Shown here: positions 9,302-18,400 of the stretch, one piece after another
How positions within the stretch are numbered: position 1 is the first letter of the stretch
Layout of the letters: every line of letters begins with the position of its first letter
DNA from: Nitrospirota bacterium
GTDB taxonomy: Bacteria > Nitrospirota > Leptospirillia > Leptospirillales > Leptospirillaceae
Assembly (NCBI GenBank): GCA_023481175.1
Contig: JAMCWM010000015.1
Coordinates: 48,801-112,800 of the forward strand
Length of the DNA stretch: 64,000 nt
Reading direction: 5' to 3'
Position numbers and translations under genes: made by a program
Notes under the pieces: generated by a model
Database searches by the model: none
What the model saw: only the letters and a program-made list of their open reading frames with translations
Told to the model about the DNA's origin: nothing

Positions 9302-9994
9302 TCAGATCCGATGCATTCCGGTGAGGCCGGACATGAAGTGGTCCACCAGCGTCCCGAGGAACAGCTCCCTGTCCAGGGATCTCACCCGATGGCCCTGCAG
9401 GAGGTCCTGAAAAAGAAACACGGAGACGATCGGCCCCAGAAAGAAGGCGTCCTTCATGGCCGGACTCCGGTCCTCCGCTCCGGACGCCTCCAGGTATCGC
9501 TCGAGGATCCGCGAAAAACGGTTCATCGAAAGCTCCATGACCAGCCGGGGGAACAGTGGCTCGGCGCCGTCATCGAGAAGACGGTACTCGCTCAGGAGAA
9601 TCCTCAAGACGTCCCGGTGTCGCTCCAACCCTTCGAAGGTCGCCCGACCGAGGTCCCGGAGAAATTCCCGGAAACTCCCGCTGTCCGGAGGGGTCTTGGC
9701 GAAGACAGGCTCCCAGCGGGCATAGCACTGCTGGGCCGGCGAGGAGTCCCGGCTGAATTTTTCCAGGATGATTTCCTGGAGCAGGGCTTTTTTGCTGGGG
9801 AAATAATGGTAGATGAGACCTTCGGTGATACCGGCCTTGCGGGCGATCTTCCGGTTGGTGGTCTGGAAGTACCCTTCGTCGGCGAAGCAGGACAGCGCCG
9901 CGTCGAGAATCTCGCGCTTCCTCTGGATGCACCGGTCTGACGTCTCGTCCTGTTCCCGAACCCCGGGGGGGTGAATATCGGTCTCCCTGGCCAA
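9302..9994 (-). CDS. TetR/AcrR family transcriptional regulator
   Basis: This 230-residue protein has an N-terminal TetR DNA-binding domain (about residues 25-72), including the recognition region TNRKIARKAGITEGLIYHYF. The rest is a variable ligand-binding helical domain. It is the first gene of the minus-strand efflux operon, 33 bases ahead of the cytochrome gene. A perfect 7+7-base palindrome lies directly upstream at 10011-10028, just downstream of a strong promoter, as expected for autorepression relieved by a pump substrate. The inducing ligand is unknown. Confidence 0.93.
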   Translation of the reverse strand: MARETDIHPPGVREQDETSDRCIQRKREILDAALSCFADEGYFQTTNRKIARKAGITEGLIYHYFPSKKALLQEIILEKFSRDSSPAQQCYARWEPVFAKTPPDSGSFREFLRDLGRATFEGLERHRDVLRILLSEYRLLDDGAEPLFPRLVMELSMNRFSRILERYLEASGAEDRSPAMKDAFFLGPIVSVFLFQDLLQGHRVRSLDRELFLGTLVDHFMSGLTGMHRI

Positions 9995-10010
9995 GCGACT
10001 CTCCTGCTTA

Positions 10011-10028
10011 ATTGATTAACCAATCAAT
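10011..10028. promoter_or_regulatory. Putative TetR operator palindrome
   Basis: ATTGATT and AATCAAT form perfect arms around a four-base spacer, 16 bases upstream of the tetR ATG and at the predicted transcription start of the minus-strand promoter at 10035-10063. Position and symmetry suggest the autoregulatory operator. Confidence 0.65.
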
Positions 10029-10034
10029 AAGGGA

Positions 10035-10063
10035 AGTATACGAAGGAGAACCTCCGGCGTCAA
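10035..10063 (-). promoter_or_regulatory. Sigma-70 promoter of the tetR-efflux operon
   Basis: Read on the minus strand, TTGACG and TATACT are separated by 17 bases, close to consensus. The operator palindrome begins seven bases downstream of the -10 box. Confidence 0.7.
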
Positions 10064-10080
10064 GGGAATCCGCCGTCGTT

Positions 10081-10109
10081 TTCTTCGATGCCGATGACTT
10101 TGCTATACT
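10081..10109 (+). promoter_or_regulatory. Extended -10 promoter for the DUF692-like gene
   Basis: TGCTATACT is an extended -10 element; a weak TTCTTC lies 17 bases upstream. It faces away from the tetR promoter and is about 60 bases before the TTG start at 10173. Confidence 0.5.
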
Positions 10110-10172
10110 GAATCGGGTTCCTGCACATTCTCTCCTCAGGAGAGGGACAAATCCATACCGGGAAACGACCGA

Positions 10173-11540
10173 TTGAGACCCATTCTTCCGCCTCTCCCCT
10201 TTCCAGAGCCCCATACAGGAAGCTGCACCCTGGCCCCCCGTCCGAGGGTGGGTCTTTCCACCGATCTTTACTCCCCTCCTCTCGAGGATCTTCTGGACGT
10301 TCTGTCGAGCGGTCCCGCCCCTGAATATCTCGAGCTCTTCCGGGGAAGAACCTCCGATCTGGCGGAGGCCCGACGGAGAATTCCCGCCGGGATCCCCCTG
10401 ACCTACCACGGAGACTGCCTCTGGTACACGCAGGCCGAATTTCCCTTCGATCCGGCCTACCGGGAGGAGATGCAGCGGGCCAGAGCCCACTTGGAGGCCC
10501 TGGACTCCCCCTGGATGATCCACGAATGTGCCCAGAAGACGATGGAAGGATACGCCTTCGGGCTGTATGCCCCTCCCCTGCTCACGCGGGAAGGCGCCCT
10601 GGCGGCGCGGAGGGGAGCCCTCCACCTCCAGGAGAACCTTGGGGGACGTCTTCTGCTCGTCGAGACGCCCCCCTTTCCCCCTCATCCCACCGGCCCCATG
10701 GACCTTGGGGAGTTTTTCCACCTTCTGACCTGCGACACCCCCCTCGGGGTCGGACTCGATCTCGGCCACTGCCTCACCTATCTCATGGTGGCGGGACGCC
10801 CGGCCACGCCCTCTTCTCTCGTGGAGTGGCTTAGGAGCTCCTTTCCCTTGGGCCGGGTGGTCGAAATCCATGTGGGAGGGTTGACCACACGGAATTTTTC
10901 CACCCTTCAGGCTCTCGTCGACGACCATGCCGAAACCGTCCCGGATCTGCTGTTCGACTGCCTCGAGTCGGTCCTTCGGGAGCTGCCGCTTCCGTCCCTG
11001 GCGGGAATCGCCCTGGAGGTCGACAACAAGGCGCTTGGCACGATCGCACGGGAATTCGCCCGGTTCCATGAAATCGTCCTCCGGGAGGCCCGTCCGGGAG
11101 GACGACCTCTTCCGCCTCCTTCCTTGGCCCCTCCGGTCGCTCTCACCCCGGAGGTCGAGGCGCGCCTGCGAAGCGGGTACCGCGCCCTGGGGCTCTCCCT
11201 GTCGGGATCCTCGGACTCCCCTTACGCCCGATCCCTGTACGGGGACGAGATCTGGTCCTTCGGAGGCGCCATGTCGGCGATCATTCCCGAAACCCTCGCC
11301 CTGCTCGAACAGAGGGGAATCGACGCCCGTTCGTCCTTCGTCTCCTATTTCAACACCCATCCGAGAAGTCTCCTGAAACCCATGGATTTTCTCGAAATCA
11401 AGCTTCTTCGCGTCTCGGAATGGATCGAGACCCTTTGCAGCAAGAGTGGTCCGTCCTTCGCTCCCGTCCGGGCGGCCGCAGAAAAAGAGGTCCGGCTTCT
11501 TCTGGACGCCCAAACCCAATACAATGGAGACCCCCTATGA
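10173..11540 (+). CDS. DUF692/MNIO-like TIM-barrel protein with C-terminal extension
   Basis: The first ~300 residues carry features of the DUF692 (multinuclear non-heme iron oxidative, MNIO) family of xylose-isomerase-like barrels: LTYHGDCLW, LLVETPP, GLDLGHCLTY, VEIHVGG and ALEVDNK, which supply His, Glu, Asp and Asn candidates for the metal site. Known MNIO enzymes modify cysteines in peptides, usually with a partner protein. Here the barrel is followed by about 150 residues of unrecognised sequence, and no obvious precursor peptide is adjacent. The start is a TTG. The stop overlaps the ATG of a lipoprotein gene. Family assignment is by motif only; catalysis is inferred. Confidence 0.6.
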   Translation: MRPILPPLPFPEPHTGSCTLAPRPRVGLSTDLYSPPLEDLLDVLSSGPAPEYLELFRGRTSDLAEARRRIPAGIPLTYHGDCLWYTQAEFPFDPAYREEMQRARAHLEALDSPWMIHECAQKTMEGYAFGLYAPPLLTREGALAARRGALHLQENLGGRLLLVETPPFPPHPTGPMDLGEFFHLLTCDTPLGVGLDLGHCLTYLMVAGRPATPSSLVEWLRSSFPLGRVVEIHVGGLTTRNFSTLQALVDDHAETVPDLLFDCLESVLRELPLPSLAGIALEVDNKALGTIAREFARFHEIVLREARPGGRPLPPPSLAPPVALTPEVEARLRSGYRALGLSLSGSSDSPYARSLYGDEIWSFGGAMSAIIPETLALLEQRGIDARSSFVSYFNTHPRSLLKPMDFLEIKLLRVSEWIETLCSKSGPSFAPVRAAAEKEVRLLLDAQTQYNGDPL

Positions 11541-11938
11541 GACGATCCCGCGCCCTTCTCTTTTACTCGATCATCCTCGCTCTTCCCTTTTTCCTCGGGG
11601 CCTGCCGCCACCCCCAGACCGGGCTCCCGTCCCTCGAAGGCTCGACGGCCAGCTTCCAGGGACGCGTGCTCTGGAACGGGAAGCCGATCGGAAAGGCCAC
11701 CCTTTTCCTGCGCCCCCTCTCCCGACCATCCGCCCGGGAAATCGAACTGATGACCCGGATCGACGGACGCTTCGAGGCGACCCTTCCTCCGGGGCGCTAC
11801 CGCCTCCGCACCTCCCCCACGACCATGTGCCCCGTCAGGGGGGTGATCACCCTTTCGCCGGGCGTCAACCGATACCGGCTCGTGGTCCACGCCCTTTCCT
11901 TTCTGACCTGCCGGCCGGGAGAAATCCGGAAGCTCTGA
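11537..11938 (+). CDS. Lipoprotein with carboxypeptidase-regulatory-like fold
   Basis: This 133-residue protein has a lipobox (FFLGAC, Cys about residue 23) after a hydrophobic leader, so it should be lipidated and held at a membrane facing the periplasm. The mature part contains a Gly-Lys-Pro-type strand (RVLWNGKPIGKATLFLRP) and FEATLPPGRYRL, characteristic of prealbumin-like or carboxypeptidase-regulatory beta domains. Two cysteines late in the chain could form a disulfide. The ATG overlaps the stop of the DUF692-like gene (ATGA), indicating translational coupling and perhaps a joint function. Specific role unknown. Confidence 0.75.
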   Translation: MRRSRALLFYSIILALPFFLGACRHPQTGLPSLEGSTASFQGRVLWNGKPIGKATLFLRPLSRPSAREIELMTRIDGRFEATLPPGRYRLRTSPTTMCPVRGVITLSPGVNRYRLVVHALSFLTCRPGEIRKL

Positions 11939-12055
11939 CCCGGATCGCCACTCAAGAGATCATTTTTCTTTACCGAAAAGTAAGGGCGGGACCCGAGGAG
12001 GGAACCGTCAGCGTGCTCCAGACCCAAGGAGACAACCTACAGGAGGAATTTTCTG

Positions 12056-13159
12056 ATGGGACTTTTCGGACGTCCGTCCGCCCAGCCAGGCCGAACCGGC
12101 GACCAGACGAACCCTTCCCCGGAGAGGATCCGCGAAACGGAAGAGCTCGCAGCCCGCGCCCGGAGGGCCGAGGAGACGGCCAGCGCCGCACGCCTCGAGG
12201 CTGAAAACACGAAAAAGATGATGGAATTCACCCGGTCGGTCCTCACCCACGTCAAGGACTTCGGAGAGTCGATCTTCACCGTTCGGAACTCTCTCGTCTC
12301 GCTTTCGGAAACCATGAGCCGGGAGCGGAGTGCCATGGACGAGACGGACCGGATGGCCATCCAGGCCGCGGGGACCGTCGACAGCATCTCGAGCAATATG
12401 GAAAAGATGTCGAGCGCCTCCCAAACCGCGGCCCGTGAGGTGGAGGGGCTCTCGGAACGAGCCGGCCAGATCGGAGCGATCGTGAACGCCATCCGGGAGA
12501 TTGCGGACCAGACGAACCTTCTGGCCTTGAACGCCGCCATCGAATCCGCCCGGGCGGGGGAGCAGGGACGGGGGTTCGCCGTCGTCGCCGACGAAGTCAG
12601 GAAGCTTGCCAGCCGGACTTCGGCCGCCACCCAGGAGATCTCGTCCATCGTCAATGCGATCCAGGGGGCGACCCAGTCGGCCAAGGTCGCCATGATGGCC
12701 CTCTCCGAACAGTCTTCGGCCCTCTTCTCGGCCGGAACCGGCGCCTCCCGGAGCATGCAGGACATGGTGGCGCAGTTCAAGAAGATGGAGGGCTCCATCG
12801 AGGGGTCGGCCCTCAAGGGATTTCTCGAGGTCGTCAAGATGGATCACCTGGTCTACAAGTTCGAGGTCTACCAGGTCCTCTTCGGACTTTCCGACAAGAA
12901 GGCGGAGTCCTTTTCGAGCCACCGGACCTGTCGCCTGGGGAAATGGTACTACGAGGGAGAGGGGCGCAAGCTCTCGGACAGGCCGCCGTTTCGGGATCTG
13001 GAGCGGCCACACGAGGAGGTTCACCGCTCCGGACAGGAGGCGGTGGCGAGGTTCGTCGAAAACCGGTTCGAGGAGGCCCTCGCGGCGCTCAAGGTCATGG
13101 ACAGGGCGAGCCAGGAGGTTCTCGAACAGCTTGAGCGGCTGGGCGCAGGGGGAACATAG
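12056..13159 (+). CDS. Soluble methyl-accepting chemotaxis protein with CZB domain
   Basis: This 367-residue protein has no membrane segment. A coiled coil (residues ~20-90) leads into the MCP signalling hairpin, whose tip [20 protein letters not shown] is intact for CheA/CheW contact. The C-terminus is a CZB zinc-binding domain: [10 protein letters not shown], then [12 protein letters not shown], then PHEEVHRSG supply the His, Cys, His and His ligands. CZB receptors respond to zinc or to oxidants that attack the zinc-cysteine core. A strong AGGAGG ribosome-binding site precedes the ATG. The next gene encodes a CheZ-like phosphatase, which supports a chemotaxis output. Confidence 0.92.
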   Translation: MGLFGRPSAQPGRTGDQTNPSPERIRETEELAARARRAEETASAARLEAENTKKMMEFTRSVLTHVKDFGESIFTVRNSLVSLSETMSRERSAMDETDRMAIQAAGTVDSISSNMEKMSSASQTAAREVEGLSERAGQIGAIVNAIREIADQTNLLALNAAIESARAGEQGRGFAVVADEVRKLASRTSAATQEISSIVNAIQGATQSAKVAMMALSEQSSALFSAGTGASRSMQDMVAQFKKMEGSIEGSALKGFLEVVKMDHLVYKFEVYQVLFGLSDKKAESFSSHRTCRLGKWYYEGEGRKLSDRPPFRDLERPHEEVHRSGQEAVARFVENRFEEALAALKVMDRASQEVLEQLERLGAGGT

Positions 13160-13256
13160 GCCCTTTGCCCGGCCGGGTCGATTCTCGTCCGGAGGCTTTC
13201 CCCTTTTTCCCAATTATGCTACCTTAGGCCCATTGCGAGTCACGACCTATTCAAGG

Positions 13257-14261
13257 ATGTCAGGGATTAACGGCCAGACAAAGACAGAAAAGAAGATTCC
13301 GATGCAGATCATGACCTTTCCCCTCTCCCGGGAAGTGGACCTCGGCATCCGGATGACCGAGATCAGGCGGATCGAAACTCTCAGGGAAAACAGCGACCCG
13401 GGTGAGGCGCGACTGTTTTTTCCCCACGACTGGTTCGACCTGCCCCGTCCCGACAAGTTGACCGGACTCAAGGGAATCTTTCTCTCGTCATACCGCGAGG
13501 CCCTGATCGCCGTCCCGAGGATCGGCCGCATCCTCCGCCTCGCAGACCCAAGCCTTTCGGGGACCCTCCACGCGGACCATTCCTTCCTTTCGAAACACAA
13601 AACCGTCGAAGGGCCCGAGTTCTGGGTGCTGGACATTCCCCTCCTTCGCAATCAGTTTTCCGGGGAGGGACCGGCCGTCCCGGCTCCGGACAGGCAGACG
13701 GGAGAAGCCTCGGAACTTTTCCAGCAGATGGGGCAGACCGCCCGGGACATCCAACGCGTCCTTTCCCTGTCGTCCTCCATGGTCGACTCGCTCAAATTCA
13801 TGGAGGGAAAGCTCCCGGAGACCTCCCAGGGTCTGGGCGTCATCAGCCAGATGACGGAGGATGCGGCCCACAAGCTCATGAACATTCTGGAGAGCCTCCT
13901 GGAGGATCACAACCAGATCCGGGCCATTGCCCAGTCGAAGGACGGACCCTCCCCCGACCGGATCGCCGGGATTCTCGACGAAGCCGACGAGAGGATCATG
14001 CACGGCTTCGAGGCCATGGCCTTTCAGGACCTTGTCGGACAGAACATCAAACTGATCGGAAGCCATCTGAAGGAGCTCGAGTCCCGACTGGTGCGGATCC
14101 TCATCGAGACCTCCCCCGAAGCGCACCGGAGCAGCGATGAATCCGGGACCTCGTCTTCCGCGGCGACTCCCCCTTCGACCCCGACCCTCAAGGGCGTGGG
14201 AGCCCATGGAGACATCGACCAGAACACCGTCGACCAGCTCCTGTCGGAATTCGGATTTTAG
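13257..14261 (+). CDS. cheZ: CheZ-like chemotaxis phosphatase
   Basis: The last ~190 residues have CheZ hallmarks: a long helical hairpin with TEDAAHKLMNILES, the catalytic segment MAFQDLVGQNIK carrying the equivalent of CheZ Asp143 and Gln147 (here D258 and Q262), and a C-terminal CheY-binding tail ending VDQLLSEFGF. CheZ removes phosphate from CheY-P. The N-terminal ~140 residues are an extra region I cannot name. The chosen ATG follows AAGG; a later Met at 13302 is possible. It lies about 100 bases after the CZB receptor gene, so the pair probably forms one chemotaxis module. Confidence 0.8.
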   Translation: MSGINGQTKTEKKIPMQIMTFPLSREVDLGIRMTEIRRIETLRENSDPGEARLFFPHDWFDLPRPDKLTGLKGIFLSSYREALIAVPRIGRILRLADPSLSGTLHADHSFLSKHKTVEGPEFWVLDIPLLRNQFSGEGPAVPAPDRQTGEASELFQQMGQTARDIQRVLSLSSSMVDSLKFMEGKLPETSQGLGVISQMTEDAAHKLMNILESLLEDHNQIRAIAQSKDGPSPDRIAGILDEADERIMHGFEAMAFQDLVGQNIKLIGSHLKELESRLVRILIETSPEAHRSSDESGTSSSAATPPSTPTLKGVGAHGDIDQNTVDQLLSEFGF

Positions 14262-14278
14262 CAGGAAGGACCCCTCCG

Positions 14279-14935
14279 TTGCGGTCCCTCACGGACAAGC
14301 AGAAATCTGTCCTCGACTTCATCGAAGGTGAAATTCGGATCAGGCGACAACCCCCGACCATCAAGGAGATCGCCCGGCACATCGGATCAGAAAACACGCG
14401 TTCCGGCCTCACCCATCTCGAGGCATTGATCCGTAAAGGCTTCCTGGAAAGGAGTCCGGGTCAGGCCCGCTCCATCAGACTGACGGGGGCGGCCTTGGCC
14501 CTCTATCACGAATCCGCGGAGGACGACCGGGAAATTCCCTACTTTACCGCCCGTCCATCGGCCGAAGGGACGCCCTCCTTTCTCCCCGCTCCCTCCCCCC
14601 TTTTCGACCGTCCCCCCGACTTTGCCCTGGAGGTGGGACCGGGGAGATCCCTTCCGGAGGCGGATATCCGGGAAGGGGACATTCTTTTCGCCCAGAAAAA
14701 CCCGGGACGGGACCGGGAAGAGATCGTCGTCGTCAGGGACCGGGAGTCGGGGGAACTTCTTCCCGGCCGTCTCCTCCGCCGAAAGGACCGATTTCTCCTT
14801 CGAACCCCCTCCCAGGGATCTCCGGAGCAGGACCTTCGAAAGCCGGACCTTTCCTCCCTGATCCAGGGACGGGTGGTCGCCCTGTTCCGGACCCTGCGGG
14901 TCCTCGACAAATCGTCAGAAACAACGGAGTCGTGA
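14279..14935 (+). CDS. LexA-like protein with degenerate self-cleavage site
   Basis: The 218-residue product starts at TTG. The N-terminal winged helix is clearly LexA-like: LTDKQKSVLDFIEGEI, then PPTIKEIARHIGS and a LEALIRKGFLER recognition region. The C-terminal half resembles the S24 domain with a serine at S124 (GPGRSLPEADIREGD). Two key features are altered: the Ala-Gly cleavage site is read as A95-E96-G97, and the general-base lysine expected in a VKRL segment aligns with PGRLL, so it appears absent. It may bind DNA yet fail to self-cleave, acting as a non-SOS repressor. It lies between a CheZ-like gene and a small membrane protein gene. Confidence 0.75.
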   Translation: MRSLTDKQKSVLDFIEGEIRIRRQPPTIKEIARHIGSENTRSGLTHLEALIRKGFLERSPGQARSIRLTGAALALYHESAEDDREIPYFTARPSAEGTPSFLPAPSPLFDRPPDFALEVGPGRSLPEADIREGDILFAQKNPGRDREEIVVVRDRESGELLPGRLLRRKDRFLLRTPSQGSPEQDLRKPDLSSLIQGRVVALFRTLRVLDKSSETTES

Positions 14936-14936
14936 C

Positions 14937-15383
14937 ATGGAATCGCCCGGAACTCGAAGAAGGCCGACGGACCAGGATGAGGGAGAGGGGCGGGACACCT
15001 ACCTTCCCGGAGTCTGCAACATCGACAGGAAGGGTCGTTGGATCCGCGGAGGCGGCGCGTTTCTGGGCCTGGTCTTCGTCGTCATCTACAACGAGCAGTG
15101 GAAGGCCGTTTTCACGCATCCGGTCCTCTATGCCGCGGGAATGGTCCTCCTTGCGACGGGAACGGCCCTTTCCCTGATCCAGGCGATGGCTTCCTTTTGC
15201 GTCGTCGACGGCCTTCTCGGGAGAACCTTCATCCCCGGCTCCCGGCAGAAGGCCCCGGTGGACGCTCCCGAGAACAGGGCCAAAGATCGCCGGAGGGCCC
15301 TTGTCCTGATCGGAGGCGCCTTCATCCTCGGCCTCCTCTTTTCGGCCGTCCTCCTGATCTCGGAAATCAACGCCGTACGGTGA
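14937..15383 (+). CDS. Small multi-pass membrane protein, unknown function
   Basis: This 148-residue protein is not recognised with certainty. It has a polar N-terminus with a CNIDRKGRWIRGGG segment, then about four hydrophobic stretches (residues ~38-52, 60-90 and 120-142), so it should be an inner-membrane protein. The CNIDRKGRWIR phrase is reminiscent of the NxG-x-DR-x-R entry motif in small DUF2892-type membrane proteins. It starts one base after the stop of the LexA-like gene, indicating co-transcription. No function can be assigned. Confidence 0.7.
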   Translation: MESPGTRRRPTDQDEGEGRDTYLPGVCNIDRKGRWIRGGGAFLGLVFVVIYNEQWKAVFTHPVLYAAGMVLLATGTALSLIQAMASFCVVDGLLGRTFIPGSRQKAPVDAPENRAKDRRRALVLIGGAFILGLLFSAVLLISEINAVR

Positions 15384-15408
15384 TCCCCTTCCCGGAAGAG
15401 TTTCTTCG

Positions 15409-18400
15409 ATGCCCTCGATGGAAAACCCTCTGCTGACCCACCCCGTTCCGCCCCTTCTCCTGTCCGCGGCCCGAAGGCTTCTCGACGCGATGACGGTGGA
15501 TCTGGATTCCTCGACCTTCTCGGCTTCGGGGGAGATTGGGGCCTTCCTCCGCCTCAAAGCCGGGGAGACGGAAGCCTCCCTGACCCTTCGCTCGGGCCCG
15601 ACCGGCCTCCTTGCCTCCTGCTCCCTCTGCCGGACGGAAGGGGAGCTGCCCTGCACCCACGCCATCGCGGTTCTGCTCGTCTTTCGCGAGCGGAGCTCCT
15701 CGCGGGAGACCCGGAAGACCTCCGGGCGGACTCCTCCCCTTCCCTTGGGCCACCCCGCGAAAACGGAAGAATCCCTTCAGGATTTTCCCTGCACGACGCT
15801 TCTCCTGTCCGGCACCCGCGAAGCGCCCTTCTTTGTCGCCCTGACCCGGCGGATGACCCCCATGGACCACGCCCGCTTCCACCTTCTCGAATCTGGCAAA
15901 AAAGGCAGCGGGAAGGATCTCTCCCCGCCGGCCGAACTCTTTTCGGGAGCCTTCGCGCCACACCTGGCCAAGGGCCGGGACGGGAGTCTCATTCCCGGAT
16001 ATCGCCCGCGCAGCGGAGGCCGGGACGCCCTGTTCCGCTACCTGTCCCTTCCCGGGATTCGCATTCTGTCGGCCCGGACAAAATCCCCCTACCGGATCGA
16101 GTGCCCCCCCACCCCCCCCTCCGTTCGGATTGTCGCCCGCTGGAAGGATCGTCCGGGGGAGGAGGTGGTCCTCGAGGGCTCGGTCGAAATCGCCCGAGCC
16201 GACCGCTCCCTGAGGGATGTCCTCTGGATGAGCTTCGAAGGGGTCTCGATTCTCGCGGGAGGAGGCTCGCTCCTTTTCTTTGCGAGGGACTCCTCCCGGA
16301 CGTCCCTCAACGGGCGTCTTCTGGAGCGCGCCGGAGACCCCCGCCCCCTTCCCCTCTCGGAATGGGCCCCCTTATTCGATCCCGGCAAAGCGGAAGAGGG
16401 GCCCGGGCTCCTCGCCTTCGACCCTCCCGACCTTGCCCCCCGGTTCGGGTCCCGCTCCCGGTGGACACCGGTCCTGCGACTCGCCGGCCGGCCCGGAGGA
16501 GGACTCCTCCTGACCCCTGAAATCAGCTATCCGGACAAGGCCTCCATCCCGCTCTTCGGACCCGATCGCCACCGCCTCGGGGATCACATTCCGGGAGGGG
16601 ACCTTTCAGGGGATTCGGTCCCTTTCCTGATCGGACGGGACCGGGAAAAAGAGCTGATCGCCCGGAACCATTTCGAAAAGGTGGCCCGCCTCTCGAGCGC
16701 CGACGCCACAATTCCCGTCGATCCGGGCCAGGCCGGGGACATTCTCGACCGGGTGGTTCCGGAGCTTGAAGCCAAAGGCTTCAGGATCGACCGGAGCGCT
16801 CTTCACGAGGGATCGATCCTCCCCGGACCCGTCACGATCTCCCTGGGGATCCGGGACCTCTCCCCTCAGGAGGTGTCCCTCTCCGCCTCCGTCTCGACGG
16901 GAGCCGGGATATTCCCCCTTCCCGGACGTCCTCCCGATGAAAACTCCTCCCTCCTTCACCTTCCCTCGGGCTCCTCGGTCTATCTCGAGGGGGCGATCCG
17001 GGACCACGACCGGGAAATCTGCCGTCTCTTCACCCTCGACGGAGAAGGATCGGGGCAGGCCAGCCGCTACTACGTCTCCATGATCATGAGACTTCGCCCC
17101 GACCTTCCTCTGGAACCGGCCCCGGGAGTCCGCCTCGAGCCCTTCTCGCCCTCCCCCCTGGAGGATCAGGTGTTCGGGCGTCTGTCCCGCCTCTTTTCCG
17201 CCACGCTCCGCCCCTACCAGAGGGAGGCCGTCTCCACCCTTGTCTCTCTCCGGCGGGAAGGGCTTTCGGGAATCCTTGCCGACGAGATGGGCCTGGGAAA
17301 GACCATCAGCATTCTGGCCTTCCTCTCCTGGATAAGACAGGAGGCGGAAGATTGTCCGAATGCCGATCGCCCCCCCCTTGTCGCTCTCCCGGCCTCCCTC
17401 CTCTACAATTGGTCCCACGAAGCCGGCCGTTTCTGCCCGACTCTCAGAACCTACATCCACGCGGGCATGAACCGCCAGGCGAGACTTCCCGAGATGGAAA
17501 AGGCCGACATCATCCTGACGACCTACGGAACCCTCCGGAACGATCCGCACCTCTCCGAGGGTCCCCCCTTCTCCTGTCTGGTTCTCGACGAGGCCCACAT
17601 GGTCAAGAACCCCGACTCCCTGACCCACCAGGCGCTCCTCTCCCTCCCTGCGCGACAAAAGATCGCGGTCACCGGCACTCCGGTCGAAAACCGTCTGTTC
17701 GACCTCTGGGGCATCATGAACCTCCTCACCCCGGGCCTCCTGGGATCGAAGCTCCAGTTCGAACGGCGCTTTCTCAGGGAAACCGGCCCGGGAGGAGAGC
17801 AGGAGCGGAAGGTCGACCTTCTCAGAAATCTGGTGGCCCCGCTCGTTCTTCGCCGGACCAAGGAGATGGTGCTGACCGACCTCCCGCCCAAGGTGGAGAT
17901 GGATGTCTGGATCGATCCCTCCCCCGAGGAAAAAGCGCAATACACCTCTCTCAGGAAGCACGGCCGCCAGGAAATCCTTCTTTCGGAAGGCTCCCCTCAC
18001 ATGGCCACCCTGACGCTCCTTTTGAGGCTCCGGCAGTTCGCCTGCCACCCGGCGTTGCTTCCGCCAGACCTGCAGGGGGGGGTGACCGCCTCGAGCAAAT
18101 TCGACCTCGTGTGTGCCAAGATCGAAGAGGGCGTCTCCGAAGGTCACAAGATCCTGCTTTTCAGCCAGTTCACGAAGGTCCTCGATCTCTTCGACGCCGC
18201 CCTGCCCGCGATGGGGATTTCCTCTGTCCGTCTCGACGGCTCGACCCCTCTCGAGGAGCGGAAGCGGCGGGTGGAGGCCTTCCAGTCGGAGGGGAGGGAC
18301 AGCCCCATGGTCTTTCTGGCAAGTCTCAAGGCGGGCGGAGTGGGACTCACCCTGACCCAGGCCGACTACGTCTTCCACTACGACCCCTGGTGGAATCCCC

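Noticed and set aside
10008..11519. 503-codon minus-strand frame opposite the DUF692-like gene
   Set aside because: It lacks a ribosome-binding site and domain content, and overlaps the tetR promoter; the plus-strand frame has family motifs.
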